Source of the DNA: Casuarius casuarius
Lineage: Eukaryota; Chordata; Aves; Casuariiformes; Casuariidae
Direction: 5' to 3'
DNA: 64,000 bases
NCBI GenBank assembly: GCA_003342895.1
Contig: PTFA01000050.1
Coordinates: 2,022,018-2,086,017 of the forward strand
The notes under the pieces were generated by a model. That model saw only the letters and a list, made by a program, of their open reading frames with translations. It was not told where the DNA came from and made no database searches. Made by a program: the position numbers and the translations under genes. This document shows, piece after piece, positions 13,301 through 26,384 of this stretch. Numbering within the stretch: position 1 is the first letter of the stretch; each line of letters starts with the position of its first letter.

Positions 13301-14440
13301 TCCCTTTCTGTAAGTGGTGAAAATCAGCCAGATTACCAGATTACTTGTGGCTGTGGCCAGATAAAATGCTCTGGTGTTGCTGTGCTGGATTAAATGGGTA
13401 GTGAGCACAGGTGTCTGTCACTGTCTTCCCATTCTGCAACTTTCTCTACCCAGAGATTCTGCTCACTCTCCTTTCTGTGGTTAAACAGCCTTTTTTTTAA
13501 AAAAAATATTCTTTTTTCACTGGGTTTACTTGCTACTTGAACTTGCTGTGTTGCTGTAGGAATGTCTGTGCTTCTGCAACAGAGATGATGACACTGGGAA
13601 AGTAAATATCTGCTGGCAAAGTAGGTGGGATCCCTTCCTCCAGTGGCAATGCCAGTTTGAATACAAGCCAAACCAGCAATTAAACAAATAGTCCTACAGT
13701 CTTCAGGGTTAGTGAGAACTGAGAGGGTGGAAAAGAAGTTCCAGGAAATGTGAGCTACAAGAGAAGACTCCTAAACACCTAGCTGATTAGTCCTCCAAAA
13801 AAACTGATGTGGTTAGAACAACAAAGTAGACTGATGTCTATGATTTATTATAATTAGCCCCCAGGCTATGGGCTGGTTACATCACTAAGTGAGATAGTGG
13901 TGTGGACCCCTGAAGAAAGATGTGGGGGAGTATTTTATGCTATGTTTATCATATAAAGAGATATCATATTGACAAGATACCACTTAAATCTCAAACTATG
14001 TATGTAGATGGTGTTCAGGGAAGTGTATTTATGCTGCTGGATGTCAGGAAATCAGGTATATGGATACCTTAGGACTCCAGGGTGGTTGGCTCATTTCTGT
14101 TTCAGTTGAGTTTGTACTCTGGAAATATGCCAAAAAGCCACAGAGAAAAGCATTTGTCTGTACCCTGTTTGGGCTCTGCAATAGGTCTATTTCCACAGTG
14201 ATTTGGAGCTAATATCCGAATTGTTCTGTAACATAAAGGTAGAGCAGCTGTTTTACAGTCATCTGTAACATTTGACAGTGTCGCTGAAACAACAATGTTA
14301 CAAAGAAATAAAAGGAGATAGTTATGAAGATGCTGGAGGGGTAAAGAATACAGAATTATGAGCTAAAGCTAATAATTAAAACTAGAGACAGAAAGAAAGA
14401 GTGGGAACACTTAGAAATGAGATGGCCAGATGAAAGGAAT
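10319..14440. other. non-coding stretch, no gene recognised
   Basis: AT-rich single-copy DNA with short chance frames only. It contains the candidate exon at 12684, listed separately. No repeat family is recognised. Confidence 0.6.
12684..12799 (+). other. candidate exon after a strong acceptor, 116 nt
   Basis: The acceptor is strong: a long pyrimidine-rich tract leads into GGGTTCTTTTTCAG. A donor-like AAG|GTAAAT lies at the right end. Frame 0 reads L-D-Q-L-R-K-N-Q-Q-Q-R-S-R-N-A-A-K-F and reaches a TGA after 25 codons, so the segment could be a terminal coding exon. The other frames stop earlier. I do not recognise the peptide, so it may equally be a non-coding RNA exon or a pseudo-exon. Confidence 0.18.
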
Positions 14441-14443
14441 ACC

Positions 14444-14463
14444 AAAAAAAAAAAAAAAAAAAA
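14444..14463. repeat. poly-A run, 20 bp
   Basis: Twenty consecutive A. No SINE, LINE or processed pseudogene body is recognisable immediately upstream. Confidence 0.95.
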
Positions 14464-15844
14464 TTGCATTGCCCATTTGCCCTGCCTCCTTTTCTGCACA
14501 GGTGTGTGCATTCTAGCTCCTACAGGCATCTTCCCACCCGGGCTGCTCCCTCTCCCTTAATGCCTCTCTAGCATTTAAAGGGAAGCATGTCCTCTGAGAA
14601 TAAACTAGAAGGGCTTCTTCCTTTCTTATTTGAGAAGTTCAGAGTGATCTTTGCTGGAGGCACTAGGTGGTAAGTAGGAAGAGGGAATGAAGTTCCTTCA
14701 AGAAAATATGGGACAGCTACTGTTAGACAGGTCGGAAAAGGATCTAAGTTAGAGGCAAGTAAGTGAATGAGAGCAGTTCAGCTGGGAGCTTTCTGTCATA
14801 GGACTAGTAAATCTTGTTGAACTAGAACCATCACCCTGGGTACTTGTAGGTAACAGTAAAATTAATGGGGTTCAAACCCAATGTTTTACTTACATACCAT
14901 TCCAGCAAGTAGATGGTGTCCTCATTTCATTAAAGCTGTGGTCACAAGCTACACTTTGGTAACACATTAAGCCTGGCTTTCGGTTCCTAGTACTGTATCA
15001 AAGTGGTAAAACCAAATGATGTAAAGCACAGAAGTGGACTAAAGTCATCCTGTTGGTTCAAAATATGTTCAAAAAATTGTAGTAGGTTACTTATTACTGG
15101 CTAGCTTTACACTGATCAGGTATCATCTTTCCAAATGTCTAATTTTCTTCCTGTTTAAGTATTACTTGTCCTTTTTAGCATAGATTTGGAAGAAAAACAG
15201 TATACTGTATGCCCTGGCCATTTTAACAGAGTTGCAGTTGTAGGCTGATGCTTTAGAAGTACTGATGATATGTACTGAGAAAGTATTGATTAAAACAGAT
15301 CTGATATTAATGGTTGTGGAACCATAGCTGTCTAAGAGATGTAAGTTTGTTTTTCTGCTGATGTAGTTGCAGAGGACTACAACTTGGTCCTGCCCCACTT
15401 CCTCCTGATATATTTGATTATCCTTCACCTTTACTGCAGTGTAGGTAGCCTGTATAAGATACTGGAAGTTAGAAAAAGAAAGCAAAAGTGTAAAGAATAT
15501 TCTTTCATGTTCATGTACTTTGAGTGTAATGCAGCTCATTGCATGCTAAAATACATGCATATTTTTTCATGGGGTAATTACAGGCTTTCTCCAATTAAAA
15601 AAGAAATTGCATTGCAGAAGCTAGATTAAAAAAAAAAGTGAATAGTTATGTAAGCATTGGCTCTATTGGTGCTATTTTGTGTTTTCCCCATTGTCTCTCT
15701 GCTTTGAGCTCTGCTTTTATCAGACGGAAACCAGAAGGATGTTGGTTTTAATCACTGATTGTAAATCTGACAACCTGTACTTTCAGCAGTGATATTTGTT
15801 AGTTTTAGGGAATGGAAATAGGGAGATGTAAGAGGACAAAAGCA

Positions 15845-15895
15845 GATACCTGTATTCCTGCATGAACTTCAGTGGGAGTCTCAGAAACTGCCTGA
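15845..15895. repeat. old foldback-related fragment, copy B
   Basis: The words CTGCATGAACTTCAGTGGGA and, about 20 bases on, CCTGAGGGCAG match the same remembered sauropsid repeat (centre 'ttgacttcagtgggagt', then 'gcctgagtaaggg'). It is short and degenerate. Confidence 0.4.
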
Positions 15896-15995
15896 GGGCA
15901 GTTTTTAGCATAAGAATTCAAGTTTTAAGCAACATCCTTATTTCCTAATCAATACATTTATCTGAGTTTTATGCACTCCATACTTCTTTTGCTTA

Positions 15996-16077
15996 AACCA
16001 GTGTCAATCTGGAATAACTCCTTGTGCATCAATGGTGTTCAAATATACACTAGTCTAATGCTGAATTGTGCCTGCTG
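15996..16077. repeat. old foldback-related fragment, copy C
   Basis: The order of words is preserved: AACCAGTGTCAATCTGGA, AATAACTCC, ATCAATGGTGTTC, ACACTAGT, then GAATTGTGCCTG. This follows the 'accagtgtaaatctggagtaactcc ... gcagaattgtgccc' arrangement I remember from sauropsid DNA. Diverged, and no coding content. Confidence 0.55.
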
Positions 16078-19000
16078 GACCTAAATTGTAACAATTTGGG
16101 GGCATTGCCACCTTTTAGATACAGTTTATGAATTCAGCTCAGTAAAAGACACAGTGGAAATATTATATGGACTTCATATGTCAAGACTTTGCTTAAAATA
16201 TGCAAAATTAATGAGATGGAAAAAATCTTCTTGAGGGCCATGATGCATTTTTTTCCAGTAGGAGGGAAACAAAACTGGAATGTGATTGATAGCCCTCTGA
16301 CTCATCAGTCTTTGTTACTGGCTCAAAAAGCTCTGGAAATAGGGAAAGTGACAGTAGAATACAACTTCTTTATTTTCAGTACAGCAACATACTTTGTATC
16401 TAAAGACACCGGCTTTAATTTTCCATTTGCAAATGGTACCAAAAACCATTGGTAACTCTGTTACTGTCTGGATTTGTCTGCATTGGACTGTGAAACAGGT
16501 AACTCAACTAAGTAGCATTAGAATGGCTTTCAGCTGCCAGTAAATAGCATAGAGTCTCCTCTTCTTCATGCTAGCTGAATCTTCTACCGTTTTCAATGGA
16601 CAGTTTTAGTTCATGTGAGAAGAAAGGATTAGACCCAGGTTTCTAGTCTGAGCTCTTTAAAACAGAGCTAAAACTCTGTATTTGGACACTCCCATCAGCA
16701 CAATGGTGTATGTGGATGCTTGTCGGTTGGTCACTGCAAGCCTCGCTGCGTGAGTCTGTGCGTGGCGCTTTGGTGTCTTCCCAGGGATTCCCCAAGCATC
16801 GGGCTCTCAAGTTTTCTAGTGATGCTGTTATTCTTATTCAGCCCTAGCATAAATCTACTGACATGGGTGGCATGAACACATAAAACTCTTTTCTTATTTT
16901 AGAGAAACTGGATAAAGGAAAATGACATTTTATATGTGGAGCAGAAGGACTCAAAAAGTCTCCCTAGGTTCACTTTTGGAACAGGATTAGGAGCAGTTTG
17001 ACTCTCTGTGGTGATGATGCAGAGGTATTTGTTTGGAAGACAGCGCGCTTCCCCCCTCCCCCACCTCCTTGAACAGTTAACTTTAAGGGGAAATAATTAT
17101 AAAAGGGCTACATGTTTACTTTTAAACGCAGCATTTTTTCCACTCTGCCCCAAGTCTGACATTTTAATGACCTACTTTGCCTTGGTTTTTACTGGCAACC
17201 TATATTGAAGGGGTATTTTATGTACAGTTTTAACATTTGAACAACACAGCTCCATGTTCTGTCTCTTTTTATGTTGTGGAAAATGTCTTTTATTATTTCT
17301 TTTAATTGCTTACTAATTTGGAAGCATTTTTGCGAATGTCTTTAAAAGCTTTCAAATTTATCATTGGTAAGGGTTATTAATTTAAGATGAGCAAGCAAAG
17401 CAAAGGCCACATATATTTTCACTCAAATTACTATCCTAAATGACTCCAAGGGGGGTTTCTTATAGGGGTCAGTGAAAGGCAGAAAGGAATGTTTTTACTT
17501 CTTTGCTTTGTCACAAAAATTAGGTTACAAGGGCTATAAATGCAGGTAATGCTTTTCATTACTAGATTTTCCTCTGTAATGAATATAACATTTCTTCTTT
17601 TCATATAATGATACCCACTGAATGTCTTAGTACTTAGCATGTTTACTCTTAGCTCTAACAAGGATCTAAAGTAATTCCTCTTTAAAAGGCTTGCAAGCAA
17701 GCTGAAGTCGAAAAAGAAACCTTCTATGGCAGGATCACTGCTTGAAGTGGAAGATCAAGGGGGAACACTGTCTTGCCCTATGCCAACAAGCTCATCAGCA
17801 ACACCAATCCCTGAGTAGGTGATACAGCGAGAGGTAAAAAGTAAAATCGGAGAGGTTACAAGTCTGAAGTAGAAAAGTTAGAAAAATTTGCAATGCAAAA
17901 TACAAAATCCGTCACATATTTTCCTGCTGTAAAACACACTGCCATGTGCCAGTCTGCCAGAATCCATGTTTACACGATTCTCTAGTTCCAAAAAAAGCTT
18001 GGTCTCACTATTGCTTTGAGATTTGGGCCACATTGTTAAACTAGGAGAAGCAGCTCCACCTCACTGAGGCTACACTCTTCCAACAGCTGATCCATCAAGC
18101 GCGCTACAGTTGTTGAGCATTACGAGACTCCCAGGGCTCACTCTTTAGAGGATTACACCTCCTTCCCAGCTTTGCTCTTCAAGAGGGCATTAATATTCTC
18201 TGAAAGGCATCCACTCATCTGTAGCTCTATAAGGCCAATCTACTTTGATCTTAGTCTCAGAAATAGAATGATGAGGGATAAGAGTTCAAAGTATAAGAAG
18301 AAACTCAATATGCAAAGAATGTACCACATCTTAATAAGTAATGAGAATTCCCTCCATTTGTTGCTGTTGTAAGGAAAAATAGTTTAATATCTTTATAGGA
18401 TTAGGCCTCCACAGTACTTTGCTAATGAGTGGCCAGAACTATTAAGATTTTCCTTATGTCTCCAGATAGGCTGGCAAACAAACATCAATAAACAATTGCA
18501 AGACTAAGATTGGCTATTAAGATTTTGATCCGGCAAGTATTTTATTAATGTGGCTAACATGTTGAGTTATTGTGACTGTAGACCCAATAGAGCAAATAAA
18601 TAACACAAAATTTCAATCTCTTCCTTACAAGCAACTTGAGGATTAAGGAAATTGCTAGTAATGAATGGCTGCTTTTTAACTAACTTTGTCACAAATAACC
18701 CTAGGTTGTTAAGTGTATGCTATTTGAGCAGCCATAGGGGGACAGGAGAATCAGTAAATTGACAGTGAGGACAAAATTCTTTGTTTCTTATTGGTTTGCT
18801 CTGTATCAAGGAGATGTCATTCACGTAAACACTCAGCCTGCATAGCAATGACAAATACCAGCAAATTTAGCTTTCATAAGTGTATTTGAGAAAGATTAGT
18901 GCACACTACTCAGTTCAAGTTTTAGTTTTTAGGTTAGCTGCCTCTCATATTAATCAGCTTTGTTTTTTTCCAGTGCTGCCTTTTCTGAGCAAGAGCAATG

Positions 19001-19081
19001 GGTGAATGCCATGTTTAACAACCCCTTACATCTACTAATTCCTTTTTCCAGCAATCGTGTGGTTTTCCAAAAAGAAAAAAA

Positions 19082-19091
19082 GGGGGGGGGG
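19082..19091. repeat. poly-G run next to a poly-A run
   Basis: Ten consecutive G follow an A-rich stretch, making a purine-only run. It is prone to length change and to sequencing error. Confidence 0.9.
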
Positions 19092-20954
19092 CAAATTAAA
19101 TTTGTATAATTGGAAGAAGAAATGTAGAAATGAATGTTGTTTGTCCTTAAAGTGCTAGAGAAGCTTATGTTTCAGGGAGTCACGTAGCTCTTTCAGGACC
19201 ATTTACTGTTCTTCAAATTCTTTTTCTATTTATTTTTCAAAGTCCTGTAAGTATAGTAGGATTTAGAGTCAGTGCAAGACACTTCTTCACTCAATCAATT
19301 CAAATGCTGATTGTCGCAATGAAAACTAGAGACTGAGATATTTCATATGTAGGTCCTGACTCTTTTCTGGGTTATGATGACAGGAATTACTAAAAATGAT
19401 TTTGATTTCCAGACCTTGTTTCCTTATTCACTTTTCCTCACTGGTAAAGAGCCGTTCCATCTCTCTGTAGATCAAGCCAGCTACCTAGGAACAGGTTACG
19501 AATCTCTCAGCTTTACTGGCAGACATTCAGTTTCATTTCACTTTCAGAAAATGTTTGAGAAGTATCAGTGACTTTTGTACAGTAGAGGGCAAGTGTGGAA
19601 AAATTTGTCAGTCAAAAGAAAGTCACCCCATAAACATATCTAACAGCTCTTTTTTCTTCTCTGATTGGAAAGAAGAGTAACTTAATTTATTGATCAGCGT
19701 CTGTTTGATAGGCATATGTGTGATGGATTTCTGAACACACTTGGTCTATTCTTTCAATGTAACCTCCAAAAAGATTTTGATCTTATTTTTAGCTTTAACC
19801 TTATAAAAATGTAACAGCACAAAGAATTCTTACAGTGAGTAAACTTTTTTTTTAATTTAAATCTCAGTTTCAAAGGAATTTAGCTATGACCTGGATTTTA
19901 ATTTTCTTGGGGATTTTACTAATGCTTGAGGGGGAAAATCTGGTACATTTTCAGCATATTAAATACCAGTTTGTGTCAAAGCAGTCATTAGATTTCTAAT
20001 TCATTTGATTACAGTACAGTGATACAGGAGGGGTATGTCTGGATATTTATTATCTTTAGCTATGCTATTATTAGAATATGATTTCTTTATTTTTGTTATT
20101 GGGGCATGCTACAGTAAAAGCACCTAAATATTGTTGGATTTTGAAACCACTTAATTATCCTGTCATTGGTGCAACATTATTCAATTTTACATTAAAATTG
20201 TTTTCCTGGAGACCTAAGTTAGATTCAAATAAACGGTTCATTTTTGGCAACAAGGAAGAAATGGAGTCCTTGTAAAAATCAGACTTTGGAGTGAGGAAGT
20301 TGGCGATTTTTTTCATTAGTTTCATAGGGCTCATTGTTCCTATTCTGGAAACTTTATAGCTGCAATCACCTACGGCTAGAATCTGATTTTTACTGAGGTG
20401 CTATAATAATTATACTAAGTACTTTCTGTTTGTCACTGACAAACAGCAATCCTTGAACGTCACTTAAGGAAAATAGCAACTCTTATACTGTGGGTTAGTT
20501 TCCAAGACTTCATGGTTTGATTTCTCAGGAATAAGTACAAGCTTTTCATTAAATAAAACCAAGCAAATAAAACCCCACCCTGGATTTTGCATATAACCAG
20601 GAGATCTCTCAAACCTTTGGCGATATTTGTAGAGATGTTCAGGGAAATGGGGAGGAATATATGAAAAAGAACAGGAACTTGCACAAAGTTTGGGTTCCTT
20701 AAATAAAATATTTTGCTAAGAAACTTAAATATGACTTACTGAGAATTGAAGGTTGACCAGTTTAACTAAATACTGTAATAGCAAAACAAACAAACAAAAA
20801 CTTTTCAGTTCACTGGTGGATTAGCAGTTAATACTCTGAAATCCACAAGCTATGGCTATCTGTGCTGTTATAATCCAAAAGAAGAACTCTACATTTTGTG
20901 TTTTTCAAAGGAAGATCTTAATCACCTCTTTGTAAGCTACCAAGCCCCTTATTA

Positions 20955-21130
20955 AAAGTCTGGGCCCAATCCTCCCTTGAAAGAGTGGCCCCAGCAAACT
21001 ATGTTCTTTGATCCTAAATTGAGAACAACTCGTACTGAAGGTAACGGTCTGTGATTAAGCACTGCAGAATTTGGGCCACTGACAATAATGAGACTGGCTG
21101 CTCATGTGAGTAAAGAACAGTTCCCTAAGA
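20955..21130. repeat. old foldback-related fragment, copy D
   Basis: GGGCCCAATCCT near 20963 and, about 100 bases later, CACTGCAGAATTTGGGCC followed by GCTCATGTGAGTAAAG match the two halves of the 'gggcccaatcctgcaa ... ctcacatgagtaa' unit seen around the same foldback centre. The centre itself is degraded (ACTGACAATAATGAGACT). Confidence 0.45.
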
Positions 21131-21930
21131 TTAAGGATCATTATTATGTTCTGTATCTCTAGCAACTGTTCTTCAGCATTTTATTTAGCTTAAAAAAGAT
21201 GAACAATATTACTTTGTCGTCAATATAAACATTAATCAGTGGAAACCACAGTGAAAATTAATACCATGTATTGTAAAAACTATTGATGATAGAGTTATTA
21301 GTGTTGCTCTCTGGTGTCAGTTGCTTATTTCAGCAATATGATGATCTGAATCATGGAGCATAGTTTTCTGTTAACATGAAGTCAGTTTCACACACACAAA
21401 AATTATTTTTCTCTTGTGCTAAATGTGTCCTAGTAACTGTATTCAACAAGGGGAACTACAGATCTTGGAATACCAGACTTTCCAGAGCCCTGGCACAGGA
21501 TGCAGTGTCCTGGAGTTGGAAAGGAAGGAAATAATAGAACCCCCAATGCTTATTTGCAAACAAGGGCACATATAACATAGCATTAACAGCTATTCAGCAG
21601 TTCAGTTGACTTCTGCATTCAACCCAGGCTAAGTAGCTATCCCAGTGCCTCTCAAATGTTCCAGCTTTTTTCCCTATTTTCTTTTTATTCTCCAATTACT
21701 TGTGGATCAAGATCTAAACTACCTGAATTTCTTAAAAAACATTGTTCTTAAAACTGATAAAATTCTTTCTTATAGGCATATTCCACTGCTTTAACCTAAC
21801 TGCACTGACATTAGGGTTTTAATTTGACGCTTATAACTTACAGAATTACAAAGATTTCCTTAAACATGTTTAGCTAATCTGATTTTGCGTACTTTACCTG
21901 GGTTTAAATCAGACTTGTGCCCTAGGCCAA

Positions 21931-21982
21931 CTGAGTCAGATTCCTGAGTTATGCTGGTTTAAATAAGTCAGTGTAACACTGG
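21931..21982. repeat. old foldback-related fragment, copy E
   Basis: GAGTCAGATTCCTGAGTTA and GCTGGTTTAAATAAGTCAG, followed by TGTAACACTGG, match the 'gctggtgtaaatcaggagtaac' arm of the family. Short and diverged. Confidence 0.4.
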
Positions 21983-23696
21983 ATGTCTACTGATGAAACT
22001 TTGGCTTTAACTTTGTTTTCATCCTCAGTTTCAGTCCCTTATGTCAATCCGTATAAACTAGGTTCCCATATTATTGCTAAAAGTGTCCCAAATAGGTATT
22101 CATATAAAACAAAAATAAATAGACCAACAAGGTACTGAGAGCATTCCAAACCTCCTGTCTTACCTGGTTTTATTCTTGCTCATCTGACTTCCTGCTCCTC
22201 TGCTGAGCACTCCTTTCCCCCACCTCCAAGACCTTCCTGTGTATAGAATTTATTGTCCATGGCAGCAGCCTCCAGGACCTTCCAAAGAGCAGACAGGCAA
22301 GTTGGCAAGACATAAACCACACCCAGTTTCCAGTGTCTTTGAGAAAGCTCTGTATTTATCCAATTAAAATTAATAAAGAATGTGAAGGCCAGAAAACAAA
22401 AGATGATGGGAAAACAATGCACACTACACAAGCTACATCTTGCCTAGTCTAAAAGAGGCCCAGGGTGAATATGCATTATTGAATTTATGAAAAGGGCACA
22501 AATAACTTGCAATTGCTTAGCTTTCACCATAAAAATAGATTTGGAATAAACACCTAGAGCCTCTGAAATTCTTCCATGTGAGAGAGACAGGGCAGTCTTA
22601 TGGCATTATAAGCCATAATACCAGGCATTGTGACAGTTGTGATGCTGAGGTACCAGAAACATCTTAAAAAAAGTTTGGTTGGGTTTTTTTTTGAAGGGAT
22701 AAGATACTTTACATAGTTCAGAGAGACTGAGTTAAACCATTGCAAGGGCACATCACTGACTTCAGATTTTCATATTTTGTTACAAATAGGAAATGTTGAA
22801 AGAACCTGGAGCTTAACAGCTTAGCTGTTTCCTTTGAAAGGAAATAGAATTAGAACCTGCATGTGCTTGGCTTATAATACATTTTATTAGCAGAATTATA
22901 AATTAGGCCTTTGGGCAGCAAAATGGAACATAACTAAAAACATAACTAACCAAGCTAAATTGATGCCTGGCCTAATATATTTTACCATCATGGAATGCCA
23001 GAGGACTACCCCTCCCTCTGAACTCCCCACTCTTAAGTGGGTCTGTTGGCACTAAGACTATGCTGTTGTAACTAGCCTAGTACTTGAATCTGAGCCACAC
23101 TCTTGGTTTCCATCCGTTCATTGCAACTGGAGAGTCTTATAGGCTGTTGGCTGACTTTTGCCTTCTACAGGTGGTAGAAGGCCAGCTGCAACTGTGTTCA
23201 TTCTCTTTAGTGGTATAATGAGTCCTTAGCTTTTCAGGGTGAGTGATGGAAGAGGGAGAAAGAGATGATCTTTCTTTGTGTGTGTTGTTGCAGCGTTTTC
23301 TCATGTTGACATTTAGCAGTGTCATGAGTCGGTGGTGCAGGAGTCAGTCTTGCTTAGCATTTTCCAGAGTGATCAGAAAGGCCACTGCTGTAAGGGTGAT
23401 ACAGTCCAATTTCCTTGATATTATATAGTTATGCAAATCTGTAAAAATGGGGGTAGTAACACTGACTTGTGCATGATGACTATAGTCATGAATGTTTCTG
23501 AGGAGAGACAGTGATTTGAATCAAATTGGTTGCCTTTGTAACTTCAGTTTGTCTTGTGAAAATACTGTCAGAATAATATATGCTTCCTTTATAAGCAAGA
23601 AGTTTTACTCTTGATCAATAGGACTTACATTTCATCTGTCAGGTTAATGAATTATTAGGTTTCTTTAGTCTTCCAGGTTTTTTTAGTACATTTCAG

Positions 23697-23737
23697 TCTT
23701 TTTTTCTTTTTTTTTTTCTTTTTCTTTTTTTTTCTTT
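23697..23737 (+). repeat. long pyrimidine tract
   Basis: Forty-one bases of T with scattered C. It stands directly before AATACAG, so besides being a simple repeat it would serve as the polypyrimidine tract of a splice acceptor. Confidence 0.85.
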
Positions 23738-23744
23738 AATACAG

Positions 23745-23842
23745 CAGACAGCTGTAACAATGCTGAGGTGGAAAAGGAGCCTAAGCCCTGGTGCTGAATA
23801 TAGACAAGCACTCTTGGACACCACTGGGTGATACTTGTACAG
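23745..23842 (+). other. candidate exon with strong splice sites, 98 nt
   Basis: The 41-base pyrimidine tract leads into TAATACAG, and the right side is a consensus donor, ACAG|GTAAGG. Frame 0 is open for 28 codons (Q-T-A-V-T-M-L-R-W-K) and then meets TGA before the donor; the other frames stop earlier. This fits an untranslated or long non-coding RNA exon better than an internal coding exon. Among the candidates it has one of the best splice-site pairs. No transcript evidence is available. Confidence 0.22.
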
Positions 23843-24369
23843 GTAAGGTGGAAGTACTCTAGGCTAATGCTAACAGCTGTAGCTGGAAGAAATGCTAGGA
23901 GAGCACCCTACCCTAGTGCTTGGGGCTGGCAGTTCCTGACTGTGGTGAGTGCTGGATGCTCCCTATAGCCCTGACAGCCAGCTCCAAGGCTGGGTAACGT
24001 ATCCTCTGATAGCTGAAACATTTCAAATATATAGAAAGAGCCTTATGGACTCTTGTTTTCAGAAAGCTGAAAGGCACTAAACCCTTGTGTGCGAGGCTTT
24101 TGAAACCATAGCAAGGGAGCTATCTCCCTGGACGTCAGGATTGCTTCTACAGACCAAACCATGCAGCTCTTTTGGACTCTAGGAGAAAGCAGGCCCAGGA
24201 TTTGCTTTCCATGTCAGACTGCTATTCTACTTCTGTGCAGCAAAAAGCTGAATGCAACTTGAGAATAAAATTATCAGAAAATGCAACTATGAGGTTTTTC
24301 TGCCTACCTGTGACAGTATTAAGAAAAGTGCTTTGTGTTTTCCTCTCAGGGCTGGATCAGACAACTGAT

Positions 24370-24394
24370 TGTGTGTGTGTGTGTGTGTGTGTGT
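24370..24394. repeat. (TG)n microsatellite
   Basis: Twenty-five bases of uninterrupted TG alternation. A further weaker TG-rich patch lies at 24675-24695. Confidence 0.95.
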
Positions 24395-25832
24395 CAATTT
24401 ACTTTGCGTGCCTATGAGGGAAATCAAGATTTCACATTCAGTAAGTAGGGTTTGTTCCATAAACATTAACTATGCATGTTAAAGCTGTCCTAGGGCAATC
24501 CTGATGTGCGCACAGTAGTGTTTTCATCTTTTCTATAAATATTTGTAGTTGATCATGCATTACAGTAGGGCATTCCTCTCTCTTGACTTTGCCCTTTTTT
24601 TTTAGCTTGTTCATCTGATTTGCACAGAAGGGGGAAGAAGGCTTTATGGAAAAGATAAACTACAGACTCAACTCTGTGTGGGTATGTGTGTGTATGTTCT
24701 GCTTGTTAGTAAAATCTGCTGAAAAGCTGCTTATGGATTTTCAGGGAGAATGCAATGGCTTCATTTTTTATGGAGCTAATTAAATCTTTTTTCTTTATTT
24801 AGATACAAAGTTTTGTGGAAAAAAATGTAAGTGGGAATGATAGGCAAACATCAGAAGTAAAAGGTTGGTTTGTTTTAGTCCTTGGGAATGATCTTATTGC
24901 TGCATTTTAAATGTCATATTCATCTTCTTTCGTTTCCTCTGTGAGCACTTCCCCTAATTTCTGTATGCTACTATATTTCAAAGCTTTTGACAAATAAATG
25001 GAAGTATTCTGATGTCATTCATGCTTTAAATACTTTGCTGGTTCAAAGTCTTAGTATCCAAACTGCTACCAGTCTTAGGAGTGTGCTTCTGAGTGTCATA
25101 GACTTTCGGAATAGTCTGAACAATTTTTAATCACAGAGAAAGATTGTGCAGTCTCAGTCAAACAAAAACTTGTTTCAAGGATTGGGCGTTAATAGTTTCA
25201 AATGTCTTCTAGAACATGACTTTAATATTACTTCCATTTTTGAACAAGTATTAGATAAAGCTAGCTATTAGAGACGTTCCAAATCTGGTCATGTATTTCA
25301 GCAACAAGATATCACTAGATCTTAAGTAGAATCCTCCTGTTTGTTGACTAGTAAAACAACAGAAGTTCTTTAGTGACAATAACCCCAAAATGTAATTATC
25401 TTTCAATTTCTAGCAGATTGGACACTTGCACAGGTCCTTTGCATGGTCCTCACTTCCTAACATGCTGTGCCAAATAAGTTAAATATAACATACAAAATAC
25501 AATAAAATCCCCCCACATTCCACCCTGTGTAAATTTATAGCAGCTTTGTATCTGGATTCAAAACTAAACATTTAAGTTGAGCTAAGCTCTGGAAAGCTGA
25601 GCTCGCTATATTTTGGAAATATATGCTATTGTCTTTATTATGTGAAATGTCTGTACATTTCTTTACATAATTATTTAAAAAACAAAAGAAAGCTTTAATT
25701 ATGTATGGAGAATGTGTTGTTGTAGTTTTTTTCAAAGAAATAATTGAACATTACTGGTCTAGTATCGTTGTCTTTTCATTTGTCTTTCATTACTCTGCCT
25801 TTCAATACCATTCATCTATGGACTAATGCGAT

Positions 25833-25892
25833 GCCCACTGAAGTCAATAGAAGTCATTCAGTTGACATCAATGAACAATGAATCAGGCCCTT
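25833..25892. repeat. old foldback-related fragment, copy F
   Basis: CCCACTGAAGTCAATAGAAG, then TTGACATCAATG and AATCAGGCCC, match the centre and flank of the foldback family ('cattgacttcaatgg ... gaatcaggccc'). It directly abuts the next old repeat. Confidence 0.55.
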
Positions 25893-25939
25893 TAAAAAGA
25901 AGAAGAAACTAGAGTTTACAAGGATTAAACCGAATACTG

Positions 25940-26036
25940 AGAAAGAAAACACTCTGAGACAGGAATTGTGGCGGCTTCTGTGTCCGTACAGCACCTAGTG
26001 CTTTGCTGCCATAAAGAATAACAATAAAAAAAAGCT
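25940..26036 (+). repeat. ancient SINE- or LINE-like tail ('gtacagcacctag' type)
   Basis: GAGACAGGAATTGT, then TCTGTGTCCGTACAGCACC, TAG and, after 25 bases, an AATAACAATAAA tail follow the order of a common ancient amniote repeat ending 'tgtctgtacagcgcctagcac...aatacaaataataa'. I remember the pattern but not a certain family name. Confidence 0.55.
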
Positions 26037-26384
26037 GATAATCAGTCACTCAGTCTCCACTGGTAGCTCTGATAAGGGAACATCTGAATTGTTTTTCTGT
26101 GCAAAGCCTTAGTAGGTATCAATAATTGTAATACACAGTAAAAATCAGTGAAGATAGGTGTCGTTGATGCAGATGTTGAAAATCCTTTATTTTATATGGT
26201 TCTGCCGGTCTTTTCAAAGAACTCATACTTTGGTATCAGTCTTTCTTTGTTCTGATTAACTTGTAATCACTCCAAAGTAGATTCAGAAGCTCCCCCCTCC
26301 TTTCTTCGCAGAGTCCTTGTTTGTTTTATACCCAAATGTGACATTGTACACTGCCGCAATTGAAAAAGGCTGCAATGATCCATT

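Larger units (their letters stand above)
14470..20930. other. non-coding stretch, no gene recognised
   Basis: Short chance frames only. It contains two foldback-related fragments (15845 and 15996) and a poly-G run (19082), listed separately. Nothing else is recognised. Confidence 0.6.
21140..25800. other. non-coding stretch, no gene recognised
   Basis: No gene is recognised. It contains one foldback fragment (21931), a long pyrimidine tract with a candidate exon (23697-23842) and a TG microsatellite (24370), each listed separately. Frames such as 81 codons at 24172-24417 (+) run through the microsatellite and are not genes. Confidence 0.6.

Noticed and set aside
14868..14882. GGGGTTCAAACCCAA resembling a tRNA T-loop
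   Set aside because: No cloverleaf can be drawn with the upstream bases. The word is a chance short palindrome.
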